The translations under genes and the position numbers were made by a program. The notes under the pieces were generated by a model. That model made no database searches. It was not told the origin of the DNA and was given only the letters and a program-made list of their open reading frames with translations. A stretch of 10,570 nucleotides of DNA from Gammaproteobacteria bacterium (lineage in GTDB: Bacteria > Pseudomonadota > Gammaproteobacteria > Burkholderiales > Thiobacillaceae): the NCBI GenBank assembly GCA_018820745.1, contig JAHJNP010000004.1, positions 1 through 10,570 on the forward strand, given 5' to 3'. Below, in pieces: positions 1-8,571 of the stretch (position 1 is the first letter of the stretch; every line of letters begins with the position of its first letter).

Positions 1-1
1 C

Positions 2-870
2 GGCTCCGCCGCCGTCGCAGCTGCCCAGACTGCCTACGATGAGGCCGTGGCCGCCTCGGATGCTGCCGATGCGCTGGCCGCATCGACCGCAGCGACAGCA
101 ACTGCCTCTGCAGACTTGGCCGCAGCAGCCGCTGGCAGCGCCGCATCGCTGCAAGCGAAAGCCAATGCCGACCTGGGTTGGTTGAATTTCGCACAGGTCA
201 TCCAGGGTGGGGCGCAGATTAACCAAAGCAACGCCGCAACAGCGGCCGCCAACGCTGCCGCCGCCGAGAGTGCGGCGCTGGCTGCCCGAGATGCGATCGA
301 TCCCATACTTGACCCTGATGGTTGGGCCGCTGCAGACGCGATCTACCAGCAGGAAGTGCTGGACAGCAACGCCGCTGATGCCACCCTTGCCGCCGCAAAC
401 ACCACTCTGACGAGGGCCGATGCCTCCGTGGCGTCTACGCAAACCGCGTACAACAATTCGCTGGCCGCCGCCACGACCGCCACGCTTGTAGCCAACAGTG
501 CACAAGCGATTGCCGACGCCGATGCCCAGGAGGCCAGCGATGCGGCCGCTGCGGCAGTGCTGGCGCAGCAGGCCGAAGTCGACGCGCTGGCGATACTCAA
601 CACGCTCATTGCCGGGGCAACCGACCCGACCGTGCTTGCCGCTGCGCAAGCGGCCTACGACCAGGCCGTGGCCGATGCCGTGGCGCCGAACCAGGCTGCA
701 GCCGATGCAGCCGCAGTGGCTCAAGCCTCAGCCGATGCGGCGACCTCCGCAGCCGCCGATGCGGCGACTGCACAAGCGCAGGCCGACGTCGACGCCGCGG
801 CCGCGGCCGCCGCAACCGCTGCCAGCGATGCGGCCGATGCCACGGTCGTGGCGGGCTCGACTGCGGTCAC
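2..870 (+). other. Alanine-rich helical N-terminal region of the peroxidase
   Basis: About 290 residues dominated by Ala, with Asp, Gln, Thr and Ser and very few aromatics, ending where the peroxidase domain begins. It is probably helical or coiled-coil and may be a stalk, spacer or surface-association module. A short motif with a central tyrosine recurs with Tyr codons at 35, 344, 449 and 656. The region continues past the left edge of the window, so its full length is unknown. I do not recognise it as a named domain. Confidence 0.7.
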
Positions 871-3800
871 AAGCCTGATGAGCGATCTCGGCATCCCGGT
901 CAACGAGGACGGCACCATCCAGATCAACAACCTGTCACCCGACATCGGGCTGTCACCTTCATTCAATAGCTGGATGACACTGTTCGGCCAGTTCTTCGAC
1001 CATGGTCTCGACCTCATTGGCAAGGGCGGCAGCGGCACCGTGTATATCCCGCTGCAGCCGGACGACCCGCTGTATGTCGAGGGAGGACCTACCAACTTCA
1101 TGGTGCTGACCCGCGCGACCAACCAGCCTGGACCCGACGGCGTACTGGGAACTGCGGACGACATCCACGAACACGCCAATTCGACCACACCCTTCGTCGA
1201 CCAGAACCAGACCTACACGTCGCATCCCTCGCACCAGGTCTTCCTGCGCGAGTACCAGATGGTGAACGGCAGGCCGCTTGCCACCGGCCATCTGCTGGAC
1301 GGCGCCAATGGCGGTATCGCTAACTGGGCCGAGGTCAAGACGCAGGCTGCCGATATGCTCGGCATCCAGCTGACCGACGCCGACATCTTCAACGTGCCGC
1401 TGCTGGCCACTGACGATTACGGCGAATTCATCCGCGGGCCCAATGGCTTTGCGCAAGTAGTGATGCGCACGGCCGGGGGCGACGGCATCATGGGAACCGA
1501 GGACGACGGCACGGTACTGGTCGAAGGCAATCCCGCCGCGCCGATCAGCGTGGTCGACGCCATCCGCACCGGACACGCTTTCCTTGACGACATCGCCCAC
1601 AACGCCGTGCCGGTCTTCGATGCCGCCGGCAATCTGGTTGCAGATACGGACGGTGTCGCCGGCAACCCCATCGAGACCAATCCGCAAACGGGTGCCCGCC
1701 TGGAATATGACAACGAGCTGCTCGACCGCCACTACATCACCGGCGACGGTCGCGGCAACGAGAACATCGGTCTGACGGCTGTCCACACCATCTTCCACGC
1801 CGAACACAACCGCCTGGTGGAAGCCAACAAACTGGAAATTCTGGCCTCGGGCGACCTCGCCTTCATCAACGAATGGCTGCTGACCGACGTCACCGTGATT
1901 CCGACCACGCCGGCAGGCCTCAACTGGGACGGCGAGCGCCTGTTCCAGACTGCCCGTTTCGCGACGGAAATGGAATACCAGCACCTGGTGTTCGAGGAAT
2001 TCGCCCGCAAGATCCAGCCCGCGATCGATCCCTTCGTGTTTTCACACAGCGCCGATCTCGATCCGGCGATCTTCGCCGAGTTCGCCAACGTGGTGTATCG
2101 CTTCGGCCACTCGATGCTGAATGAAACCGTTGCTCGCCTGAATCCGGACGGCACACCCAACGACATCGGCCTGATCGAAGCCTTCCTCAACCCAGTCGAG
2201 TTCGACCAGGATGGCGCAGTCACCGCGGACGAAGCGGCGGGTGCGATCATCCGCGGCATGACGCGCCAGACCGGCAACGAGATCGACGAGTTCGTCATCG
2301 AGGCCCTGCGCAACAACCTGCTGGGGCTGCCGCTTGATCTGCCCACGATCAACATCGCCCGCGCCCGCGACACCGGGGTGCCCTCGTTCAACGATGCCCG
2401 GGCCCAGTTCTTCGAAATGACCGGCGATTCGCGCCTGGCGCCGTACGCCAGCTGGGCCGACTTCGGCAGCCACATCAACAACCCGACCTCGATCATCAAC
2501 TTCATTGCGGCCTACGGCCTGCACGACACCATCACGGGCGCTACCATGCTGGACGAAAAGCGCGCCGCAGCCACGCTGATGGTCTTCGGTGGAACGGGCG
2601 CGCCGGCGGACCGGCTCGACTTCCTTAACAGCACGGGGATCTGGACCGCAGCCAATTCCGGTCTCAACAACATCGACCTGTGGATCGGCGGCCTCGCCGA
2701 GGAGAAACAGGAATTCGGCGGCATGCTGGGTTCCACTTTCAACTTCGTGTTCGAGTCCCAGCTGGAAAACCTGCAGAACGGCGACCGCTTCTATTACCTG
2801 AGCCGCACCCAGGGCATGAACATGCTGAACGAGCTGGAGAACAACACGTTCACCAAGCTGGTGATGCGCAACACCGACCTCGGTGATGTCGGCATGCCAC
2901 ACCTGCCGGGCATCCTGTTCGACACGGCGAACCATATCCTGGAGATGGACCAGAGCCTGCAGTTCACGCCTGATCCGGAATGGGACGACCCGGTTCTCAA
3001 TTCGATAACCCCGATGACCGTGCGCCGCGATCTGGATAACGATGGCGACGGGGACTTCCTGGAATACAAGGGGGCCGACCATGTGGTGCTGGGTGGCACC
3101 GAGGAAGCTGACCATATCATCGGCGGCATCGGCATCGACACCATCTGGGGCGACGGCGGCAACGACCGCCTCGACGGCGGCTACGAGGCCGACAAGGTGT
3201 TCGGTGGCGCTGGCGACGACATCATCACCAACCTCGGCGGCGACGACTTCCTGCACGGCGACGACGGCAACGACGTCATCCACATGGGCTCCGGCCTGGT
3301 GCTGGGCTTTGGCAACGCCGGCAGCGACTTCATCATGACCGGCCCGGATGCCCAGGAGATCTTCGCTGGCGAGGGCAACGACTTCCTGCTCGGCGGCAAC
3401 GGCAGCGACTTCCTGCTGGGTAACGCCGGGGACGACTGGTCGGAAGGCGGCGAGGGCTTCGACACCCTGGCCGGCGAGAACTCCGAACTCTTCTTCAACA
3501 GTCCGATCATCGGCCACGATGTGCTCAACGGCCAGGGCAACGATACCGACTACGACGGCGAGTCCGGCGACGACATCATGTTCCAGGGCGCGGGCGTGCA
3601 GCGCAGCAACGGCATGGCCGGCTTCGACTGGGCGATCCACAAGGGCGATCCGGTCGGGGCGATCTCTGACCTGGGTATTCCCATCTTCGTCAATCAGGAG
3701 CAATTCATCCTGCGCGACCGCTTCGACCTGGTCGAAGGGCTGTCGGGCTGGAACCAGAACGACATCCTGATCGGCCGCAATATCGTGGCAGGGGCCATTG

Positions 3801-5176
3801 CCGCCAACGGGGCCGCGGCAATATTCGACCCCAACGATACCCTGCAGTCCTTCTCCAGTGTCCTGTTGCAGGAGAGCGTGGATCGCATCGAAGGCTTCGA
3901 CCAGCTGGTTGCCCACCTGGACCGGGTGAACTGGACCTGGGGCAGCGAGACCCACAACGTGGTCGTGCTTGACCCGACTGCCGTCCAGCGCGACGGCAAC
4001 AACGTCGTGACCTTCGTGCAGGACAATCCTTCCGACATTCTGCTCGGTGGCGCTGGCAACGACAGCTTCGTCGGCAAGGCCGGCAACGACATCATTGACG
4101 GCGATGCCTGGCTGAACGCGGTGGTCCGGGTCAATATGCCCAACCCGGCTAATAGCTTCGAGATCGACAGTCTCACTGAGATTCAGGCCCGCATGCTGAC
4201 CGGAGAAATCAACCCCGGCCAGTTGGAAATCGTCCGCCGCATCGAGTGGGCCGACCCCGCAACTTCCAGCCTCGATACCGCCGTGTATCGCGACGTGTTC
4301 GCAAACTACATCATCACCCAGAACACCGACGGTTCCTACACCGTGGAGCACACCGTCGTCGCGGGCGGTGGCGGTGGGGGCGGTGGTGGGGGCGGCGCAA
4401 ACAACCTCATCATCGACGGCACCGACAGGCTGTTCAATATCGAGCGCCTGCTGTTCGCTGATCAGGAAGTCTTGCTCCAAGGCGGGACCATTACAGGTAC
4501 CGCGGGGAATGATCTTCTCATCGGCACGGCCGGGAACGACACCATCCTGGGGCTGGGCGGCAACGATATCATCGACGGTCAGGTCGGCGTCGATCTTCTC
4601 GATGGCGGGGCCGGCAGTGACACGATCACGGGCGGGCCCGGCAACGACACCCTGCTCGGCGGTGACGGCGACGACTTCCTGCTCGGCGACGACGGTGACG
4701 ACACGATCGATGGTGGTCTGGGCAATGACCAGATGGACGGCGGGGCCGGCAACGACATCCTGCTCGGCGGCGATGGCGACGATCTGCTACTGGGGTCGGC
4801 TGGAAATGACATCCTGGATGGTGGGGCTGGCATCGACACGCTGCAAGGTGACGACGGCGACGACACGGTGACGGGCGGCGCCGGCGACGACACCATCGAC
4901 ACCAGCCTGGGCAACGATGTCCTGGTATTTGGGGCAGGGTTTGGCAATGACATCGTCACCGGTTTCGATGCAGACGCGGTTGGAGGACAGGACCGGATCG
5001 ATCTCTCTGCCTTCAACCTGAGCCTGATCACTTTCGGCAGCGGGGTGACGATCGCCGATGACGGGAGCGGGACCAACACCCTGGTCACCGTCAATGGCGT
5101 CGATGGCGGCACCATCCTGCTGGTGGGGGTTGCCGACCCCACTTCCGTGACGGTGAACGACTTCGTGCTGGTGTGA
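2..5176 (+). CDS. Secreted RTX haem peroxidase, animal-peroxidase family (5'-truncated)
   Basis: The reading frame is open from the first base, so the start lies upstream; the GTG at 47 is internal. The visible 1,724 residues run: Ala-rich region (2-870), haem peroxidase domain (about 884-2960), EF-hand-like loop (3029-3064), RTX blocks, C-terminal secretion signal. Aligned by eye to myeloperoxidase, key residues are present: distal Gln (989), haem-ester Asp (998) and distal His (1001) in [10 protein letters not shown]; catalytic Arg (1751) and haem-ester Glu (1760) in GRGNEN; proximal His (2108) in YRFGHSML; its partner Asn (2351) in NIARARD. The residue after the Glu is Asn, so no sulfonium haem link is expected. 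There is no cysteine. The end, VNDFVLV, is an acidic residue followed by hydrophobic ones, as in substrates of PrtD-type exporters. Family members oxidise halides, phenols or, for MopA proteins, Mn(II); the substrate here is unknown. The T1SS genes follow directly. Confidence 0.93.
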   Translation, partial: GSAAVAAAQTAYDEAVAASDAADALAASTAATATASADLAAAAAGSAASLQAKANADLGWLNFAQVIQGGAQINQSNAATAAANAAAAESAALAARDAIDPILDPDGWAAADAIYQQEVLDSNAADATLAAANTTLTRADASVASTQTAYNNSLAAATTATLVANSAQAIADADAQEASDAAAAAVLAQQAEVDALAILNTLIAGATDPTVLAAAQAAYDQAVADAVAPNQAAADAAAVAQASADAATSAAADAATAQAQADVDAAAAAAATAASDAADATVVAGSTAVTSLMSDLGIPVNEDGTIQINNLSPDIGLSPSFNSWMTLFGQFFDHGLDLIGKGGSGTVYIPLQPDDPLYVEGGPTNFMVLTRATNQPGPDGVLGTADDIHEHANSTTPFVDQNQTYTSHPSHQVFLREYQMVNGRPLATGHLLDGANGGIANWAEVKTQAADMLGIQLTDADIFNVPLLATDDYGEFIRGPNGFAQVVMRTAGGDGIMGTEDDGTVLVEGNPAAPISVVDAIRTGHAFLDDIAHNAVPVFDAAGNLVADTDGVAGNPIETNPQTGARLEYDNELLDRHYITGDGRGNENIGLTAVHTIFHAEHNRLVEANKLEILASGDLAFINEWLLTDVTVIPTTPAGLNWDGERLFQTARFATEMEYQHLVFEEFARKIQPAIDPFVFSHSADLDPAIFAEFANVVYRFGHSMLNETVARLNPDGTPNDIGLIEAFLNPVEFDQDGAVTADEAAGAIIRGMTRQTGNEIDEFVIEALRNNLLGLPLDLPTINIARARDTGVPSFNDARAQFFEMTGDSRLAPYASWADFGSHINNPTSIINFIAAYGLHDTITGATMLDEKRAAATLMVFGGTGAPADRLDFLNSTGIWTAANSGLNNIDLWIGGLAEEKQEFGGMLGSTFNFVFESQLENLQNGDRFYYLSRTQGMNMLNELENNTFTKLVMRNTDLGDVGMPHLPGILFDTANHILEMDQSLQFTPDPEWDDPVLNSITPMTVRRDLDNDGDGDFLEYKGADHVVLGGTEEADHIIGGIGIDTIWGDGGNDRLDGGYEADKVFGGAGDDIITNLGGDDFLHGDDGNDVIHMGSGLVLGFGNAGSDFIMTGPDAQEIFAGEGNDFLLGGNGSDFLLGNAGDDWSEGGEGFDTLAGENSELFFNSPIIGHDVLNGQGNDTDYDGESGDDIMFQGAGVQRSNGMAGFDWAIHKGDPVGAISDLGIPIFVNQEQFILRDRFDLVEGLSGWNQNDILIGRNIVAGAIAANGAAAIFDPNDTLQSFSSVLLQESVDRIEGFDQLVAHLDRVNWTWGSETHNVVVLDPTAVQRDGNNVVTFVQDNPSDILLGGAGNDSFVGKAGNDIIDGDAWLNAVVRVNMPNPANSFEIDSLTEIQARMLTGEINPGQLEIVRRIEWADPATSSLDTAVYRDVFANYIITQNTDGSYTVEHTVVAGGGGGGGGGGGANNLIIDGTDRLFNIERLLFADQEVLLQGGTITGTAGNDLLIGTAGNDTILGLGGNDIIDGQVGVDLLDGGAGSDTITGGPGNDTLLGGDGDDFLLGDDGDDTIDGGLGNDQMDGGAGNDILLGGDGDDLLLGSAGNDILDGGAGIDTLQGDDGDDTVTGGAGDDTIDTSLGNDVLVFGAGFGNDIVTGFDADAVGGQDRIDLSAFNLSLITFGSGVTIADDGSGTNTLVTVNGVDGGTILLVGVADPTSVTVNDFVLV
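3029..3064 (+). other. EF-hand-like calcium loop between peroxidase and RTX regions
   Basis: The twelve residues [12 protein letters not shown] place Asp at loop positions 1, 3, 5, 7 and 9, Gly at 6 and Glu at 12, the spacing of a canonical EF-hand or dockerin-type calcium loop. Position 8 is Gly rather than the usual Ile or Val. It sits just after the peroxidase domain and before the first RTX block, so it probably adds to calcium-dependent folding after secretion. Confidence 0.6.
3086..3475 (+). repeat. RTX nonapeptide block 1
   Basis: Degenerate glycine- and aspartate-rich nonapeptides of the form GGxGxDxUx, for example [20 protein letters not shown] and [10 protein letters not shown], with a period near 27 bases. 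Such repeats bind calcium in a parallel beta-roll and fold only outside the cell. The block is interrupted by less regular turns around 3290-3360 and followed by a non-repetitive segment of about 180 residues. Confidence 0.85.
4028..4110 (+). repeat. RTX nonapeptide block 2 (short)
   Basis: About three nonapeptides ([25 protein letters not shown]) set between two non-repetitive segments. It is the middle of three separated RTX blocks in the peroxidase. Confidence 0.75.
4364..4396 (+). repeat. Poly-glycine tract (11 Gly)
   Basis: Eleven consecutive glycine codons, a mixture of GGC, GGT and GGG, between HTVVA and [10 protein letters not shown]. The following [18 protein letters not shown] segment resembles a conserved DGTDxLxNIExLxFxD motif often seen in RTX proteins, so the tract appears to be an expanded loop just before that motif. 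The longest single G runs are five bases. Confidence 0.9.
4496..4933 (+). repeat. RTX nonapeptide block 3 (main C-terminal beta-roll)
   Basis: Roughly sixteen consecutive nonapeptides close to the consensus GGxGxDxLx, such as [18 protein letters not shown] and [10 protein letters not shown] higher-order 108-base (36-residue, four-nonapeptide) period is visible: the unit around 4643 recurs at 4751. The block leads into the C-terminal capping and secretion-signal region (about 4940-5173), as usual for T1SS substrates. Confidence 0.93.
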
Positions 5177-5230
5177 GGTCGGGGGCCGGCCCGAAGTCCT
5201 CTGGAATGGGGCGGGTCGGCATTCGGCACG

Positions 5231-5263
5231 ACGCGGTGCATGGCACCAGACCATGCGCCGCGT
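5231..5263 (+). promoter_or_regulatory. Strong intergenic hairpin between peroxidase and T1SS genes
   Basis: A 13-bp inverted repeat (5231-5243 with 5251-5263, one G-U pair as RNA) encloses the 7-base loop CACCAGA. No T tract follows on either strand, so it is not a standard rho-independent terminator. It lies 54 bases after the peroxidase stop and 107 bases before the transporter start. It could stabilise the upstream transcript or reduce read-through; the location recalls the terminator between hlyA and hlyB. The role is inference. Confidence 0.6.
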
Positions 5264-5370
5264 TATTAGGGGGAGCGGTCAATTCCGCGCAAGGCTTGAC
5301 AGGACGAACCTGTTGATATCGACGGTAGTGAATATTTTCATAACAATGATCGTTAGCCGGGGCATGCGTC

Positions 5371-7110
5371 ATGCAACCATCGTCCGAATCGAAAAACGTC
5401 CTTGAAAGCGCCCTCGGCGCCCTCAAAAAGTTCTTCCTCACTGCGGGCGTGTTCAGCTTCTTCATCAACGCCCTGATGCTGGTGCCGGCCATCTACATGC
5501 TGCAGGTATACGACCGTGTGCTGGTCAGTCGCAACGAAATGACGCTGCTGATGCTGACCCTGATCGTCCTGATGCTCTTTGCGCTGATGGCGAGCCTGGA
5601 GTGGCTCAGGGCGCGCCTGATGGTGCAGGCGGGCTTGAAGCTGGACGCCGAACTCAACGACAAGGTGCTTTCCAGTACCTTCAGATCCAACCTGCGCCAG
5701 AGCGGAAGCAATGCCGACCAGCCCTTGAGGGATTTGACCAGCATCCGCCAGTTTCTCACCGGTAACGGGCTGTTCGCGTTCTTCGATGCCCCGTGGGCGC
5801 CGCTTTTCATCATCGTCATCTTTCTCCTGCACCCGTTGCTGGGCCTGGTTTCGCTGATCGGTGGGCTCATGCTGCTCGGGTTGGCTTACCTCACCGAGGT
5901 GCGCACCCAGAAGCCGCTCGAAGCCGCAAACACGGCAGGCATCGCAGCCAACCAGTTTGCTTCCAACAGCTTCCGCAACGCGGAGGTGATCGAGGCAATG
6001 GGCATGTTCCCGGCGCTGCGTTCGCGCTGGTACAAGCTTCACAGCAGGATGCTGGCCTTGCAGGCGGTGGCGAGCGATCGCGCTGGCAGCATCTCCGCCA
6101 TCACCCGCTTCACCCGCATCTCGGTGCAATCACTCATCCTCGGTGTCGGCGCGCTGCTCGTCATCGATGCCAGCATCACGCCGGGCACCATGATTGCGGC
6201 CTCCATCCTGATGGGACGCGCCCTTGCCCCGGTGGAGCAGGCCATCGGCGCCTGGAAGCAGTTCGTCGGCACCCGCGGCGCCTATGCCCGGCTCAAGAAA
6301 CAGCTTGCCGGTTACCAGATGCAAGGGCAGGGGGTCAGTTTGCCGCCGCCACTCGGCGAATACCGTATCGAGCAGGTCATCGCCGCGGCACCGGGTTCGA
6401 CCACCCCGATCCTGAAGGGCGTTAGCCTGATCATTCCCAAGAATACCGTGGTTGGCATCATCGGACCGTCGGGCTCGGGCAAGTCCACCCTGGCCCGATT
6501 GCTGGTCGGCGTTTGGAGCGCTGCGAGCGGCAAGGTACGGCTCGATGGGGCGGACGTCTACACCTGGAACAAGGAGGAACTAGGTCCCTGGATCGGTTAC
6601 CTGCCGCAGGATGTCGAATTGTTCGAGGGCACGGTCGCGGAAAACATCGCCCGCTTCGGCCAGCTCGATTCGGAAGCCATCGTGCTGGCGGCGACGCAGG
6701 CCGGGGTGCACGACATGATTCTTCGCCTGCCTGCAAGCTACGAGACGCCGATCGGCACCGGCGGCTGCGCCTTGTCCGGCGGACAACGGCAGCGTATCGG
6801 GCTTGCCCGGGCCCTGTACGGCAATCCCGCTGTTGTCGTGCTCGACGAGCCTAATTCCAATCTCGACGAAGCCGGCGAAGCGGCGCTGGTCAGTGCGATC
6901 AGGCAGCTCAAATCCGATGGCAAGACGGTGGTGGTGATCACCCACCGCACCAGCGTGCTCACAGCAATCGATTTGCTTCTGGTGCTGCGCGACGGTCAGG
7001 TTCAGGGATTTGGCCCGCCGGCAGAAGTTCTCGCGGCACTCAACCTGTCAGCCCAGCAATCCAGGCAGCATGCCTCCACCAGTCCGGTCAAGCTGGCGGC
7101 GGCGCCCTGA
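5371..7110 (+). CDS. Type I secretion ABC transporter, ATPase/permease (PrtD family)
   Basis: This 579-residue protein is the inner-membrane energiser of a T1SS. The membrane domain has about six hydrophobic segments (near residues 22-44, 58-76, two within 135-180, 250-268 and 272-290). The nucleotide-binding domain has Walker A GPSGSGKST (365-373), Q-loop Gln (413), signature LSGGQRQR (468-475), Walker B VVVLDEP (488-494) and H-loop His (525), so it should hydrolyse ATP. There is no N-terminal C39-type peptidase or peptidase-like domain of the HlyB kind, which fits the PrtD/AprD group exporting RTX proteases, lipases and similar proteins with C-terminal signals. The ATG at 5371 is the first start after an in-frame stop at 5347; its ribosome-binding site is weak. 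The adaptor and channel genes follow almost without gaps, and the RTX peroxidase upstream is the obvious substrate. Confidence 0.96.
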   Translation: MQPSSESKNVLESALGALKKFFLTAGVFSFFINALMLVPAIYMLQVYDRVLVSRNEMTLLMLTLIVLMLFALMASLEWLRARLMVQAGLKLDAELNDKVLSSTFRSNLRQSGSNADQPLRDLTSIRQFLTGNGLFAFFDAPWAPLFIIVIFLLHPLLGLVSLIGGLMLLGLAYLTEVRTQKPLEAANTAGIAANQFASNSFRNAEVIEAMGMFPALRSRWYKLHSRMLALQAVASDRAGSISAITRFTRISVQSLILGVGALLVIDASITPGTMIAASILMGRALAPVEQAIGAWKQFVGTRGAYARLKKQLAGYQMQGQGVSLPPPLGEYRIEQVIAAAPGSTTPILKGVSLIIPKNTVVGIIGPSGSGKSTLARLLVGVWSAASGKVRLDGADVYTWNKEELGPWIGYLPQDVELFEGTVAENIARFGQLDSEAIVLAATQAGVHDMILRLPASYETPIGTGGCALSGGQRQRIGLARALYGNPAVVVLDEPNSNLDEAGEAALVSAIRQLKSDGKTVVVITHRTSVLTAIDLLLVLRDGQVQGFGPPAEVLAALNLSAQQSRQHASTSPVKLAAAP

Positions 7111-7147
7111 CCGTTTATTCATGTCCTCTACCGAAAGCGGGGGTGCC

Positions 7148-8542
7148 ATGTTCAAAAGCGAAATTCTGAAAAACCTGTTCGGACTGCACGCATCAAGCGA
7201 GCAGCCTGCAGAATCCGGCGATCGACTGGATCGTGCCGCGCACGCCACAGACCTGTCTGGCAATCCGCGCTGGCCGACGAAAATCGGCTACGCACTGCTG
7301 CTGGTCGGCTTGGGCGGCTTCGTCACGTGGGCCGCGCTCGCTCCCTTGGACGAAGGCGTTCCGGCACCGGGGTCGATCGTGATTGAATCCCAGCGCAAAC
7401 CCGTGCAGCACCTGACCGGCGGCATTGTTCGCAAGGTCCACGTCTCCGAGGCACAGCACGTGGAGGCAGGCACGGTCCTCGTCGAGCTCGACGACACCCA
7501 GCTGCGCGCCGATCTCGAGGCCATCAAGTCACGCTTCTATGGCGGGATCGCACTGGAAGCCAGGCTGATGGCCGAGCGCACCCATGCCAGTCATATCGAG
7601 TTCCCGCCCGAGTTTGTAGCGGTTACTGCCCAGGAGCCACAAGCGCTGCGCAACATGAATCTACAGAAGCAGCTTTTCTTCAGCCGGCAGGCTGCCCTGC
7701 AGTCTGAACTGCGTTCGGTCGACCAGGCGATTGCATCGCTGGGCTCGCAACAGCTCGGGCTCAGGGCTCGGCTGAGCGGCCGGCGTATCCAGCTTGCGCT
7801 GCTCGAAGAGCAGTTGAAAGGCAGTCGCGGTCTCGCCGCGGAAGGGTATTTGCCGCGCAATCAGCTGCTAGAAGAAGAGCGCTTGGGCGCCGATCTGTAT
7901 TCACAGATCGTCGATCTGGAATCCTCCATCGCGGCCAGTCACAGCGACATTGCCGAACTTCGTCTGCGCCGCGAGACCAGGCTGCGGGAATTCCTGCAGC
8001 AGGTGGATACCGAACTTGCCGAGGTCGCCCGGGAAGTGCCGGCCTTCCGGGAAAAGCTGGCCTCCCTTGCGACCGAGATCAGCCGGACTCGACTGACCTC
8101 GCCGGTCAAGGGCATCGTCGTGGGCCTGCAGGTGCAGTCGGTTAACGCCGTGGTCGCGCCTGGCAGCAAGATGATGGATATCGTGCCGACGAACGAGCGC
8201 CTGATTCTTGAAGTCCGTATCGAGCCGCAACTCATCGATCGCCTGCATCCGGGGCTGTTGGCCGACGTCCGATTCAATGCCTTTCAGAGTTCACCCGATA
8301 CCCTGGTCGAGGGGCGTCTCATTTCAGTGTCGGCCGATCGCCTCACCGATCCGGTCACCAACATGCCGTACTTTCTCGGCCGCATCGAGGTTCTGCCGGA
8401 AAGTCTGGGCAAGCTGAAGGACAAGCAGGTGATACCGGGCATGTCGGCCGATGCGGTCATCAAGACTGGCGAGCGCAGCCTGCTGGACTACATGGTGAGG
8501 CCGCTCCTCCGGCGTGTTTCCACATCGATGACCGAATATTGA
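7148..8542 (+). CDS. HlyD-family T1SS periplasmic adaptor (PrtE/AprE type)
   Basis: This membrane-fusion protein links the ABC transporter to the outer-membrane channel. With the start at 7148 it has 464 residues: a short cytoplasmic tail, one membrane segment (about 46-66), a beta-barrel/lipoyl-like half starting near PGSIVIESQRKPVQHL, a long helical hairpin rich in Leu, Glu, Arg and Gln, the second lipoyl half around LTSPVKGIVVGL, and the family C-terminus (VIPGMSADAVIKTGERS). Where many relatives have a Gly-Gly pair in the VxTGGVI-type turn, this one reads SVNAVV. I chose 7148 because a purine-rich GCGGGGG lies just upstream; the ATG at 7121, ten bases after the previous stop, adds nine residues and is a real alternative. 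The frame remains open further upstream inside the transporter gene, but that part is not credible as coding. It forms one transcription unit with its neighbours. Confidence 0.94.
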   Translation: MFKSEILKNLFGLHASSEQPAESGDRLDRAAHATDLSGNPRWPTKIGYALLLVGLGGFVTWAALAPLDEGVPAPGSIVIESQRKPVQHLTGGIVRKVHVSEAQHVEAGTVLVELDDTQLRADLEAIKSRFYGGIALEARLMAERTHASHIEFPPEFVAVTAQEPQALRNMNLQKQLFFSRQAALQSELRSVDQAIASLGSQQLGLRARLSGRRIQLALLEEQLKGSRGLAAEGYLPRNQLLEEERLGADLYSQIVDLESSIAASHSDIAELRLRRETRLREFLQQVDTELAEVAREVPAFREKLASLATEISRTRLTSPVKGIVVGLQVQSVNAVVAPGSKMMDIVPTNERLILEVRIEPQLIDRLHPGLLADVRFNAFQSSPDTLVEGRLISVSADRLTDPVTNMPYFLGRIEVLPESLGKLKDKQVIPGMSADAVIKTGERSLLDYMVRPLLRRVSTSMTEY

Positions 8543-8571
8543 GCAACTTGGAGAACAATCGACTGGACGCT

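Noticed and set aside
959..1984. Minus-strand open frame of about 341 codons opposite the peroxidase domain
   Set aside because: Same explanation: the complement of GC-rich coding DNA contains few stops. No domain is recognisable.
2042..4480. Very long open frame on the minus strand (about 812 codons) opposite the peroxidase gene
   Set aside because: It lies wholly opposite a gene with clear domains, is Val/Ala/Glu-rich in the way expected from the complement of GC-biased codons, and shows no recognisable motif.
3086..4933. Regular 27-base periodicity that could suggest a CRISPR-like or satellite array
   Set aside because: The period is that of translated RTX nonapeptides in one continuous reading frame; there are no identical repeats with unique spacers.
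5299..5313. Short inverted repeat ACAGG-ACGAA-CCTGT upstream of the transporter
   Set aside because: A five-base arm is too short to separate from chance, and no regulator gene is nearby.
5296..5324. Possible sigma-70 promoter for the transporter gene (TTGACA at 5296-5301)
   Set aside because: The -35 box is perfect, but no acceptable -10 box lies 15-19 bases downstream. The nearest AT-rich candidates are 12-13 or 24 bases away.
5353..6129. Minus-strand open frame opposite the ABC transporter start
   Set aside because: The plus strand encodes an unmistakable transporter; the opposite frame is a Gln/His/Arg-rich shadow.
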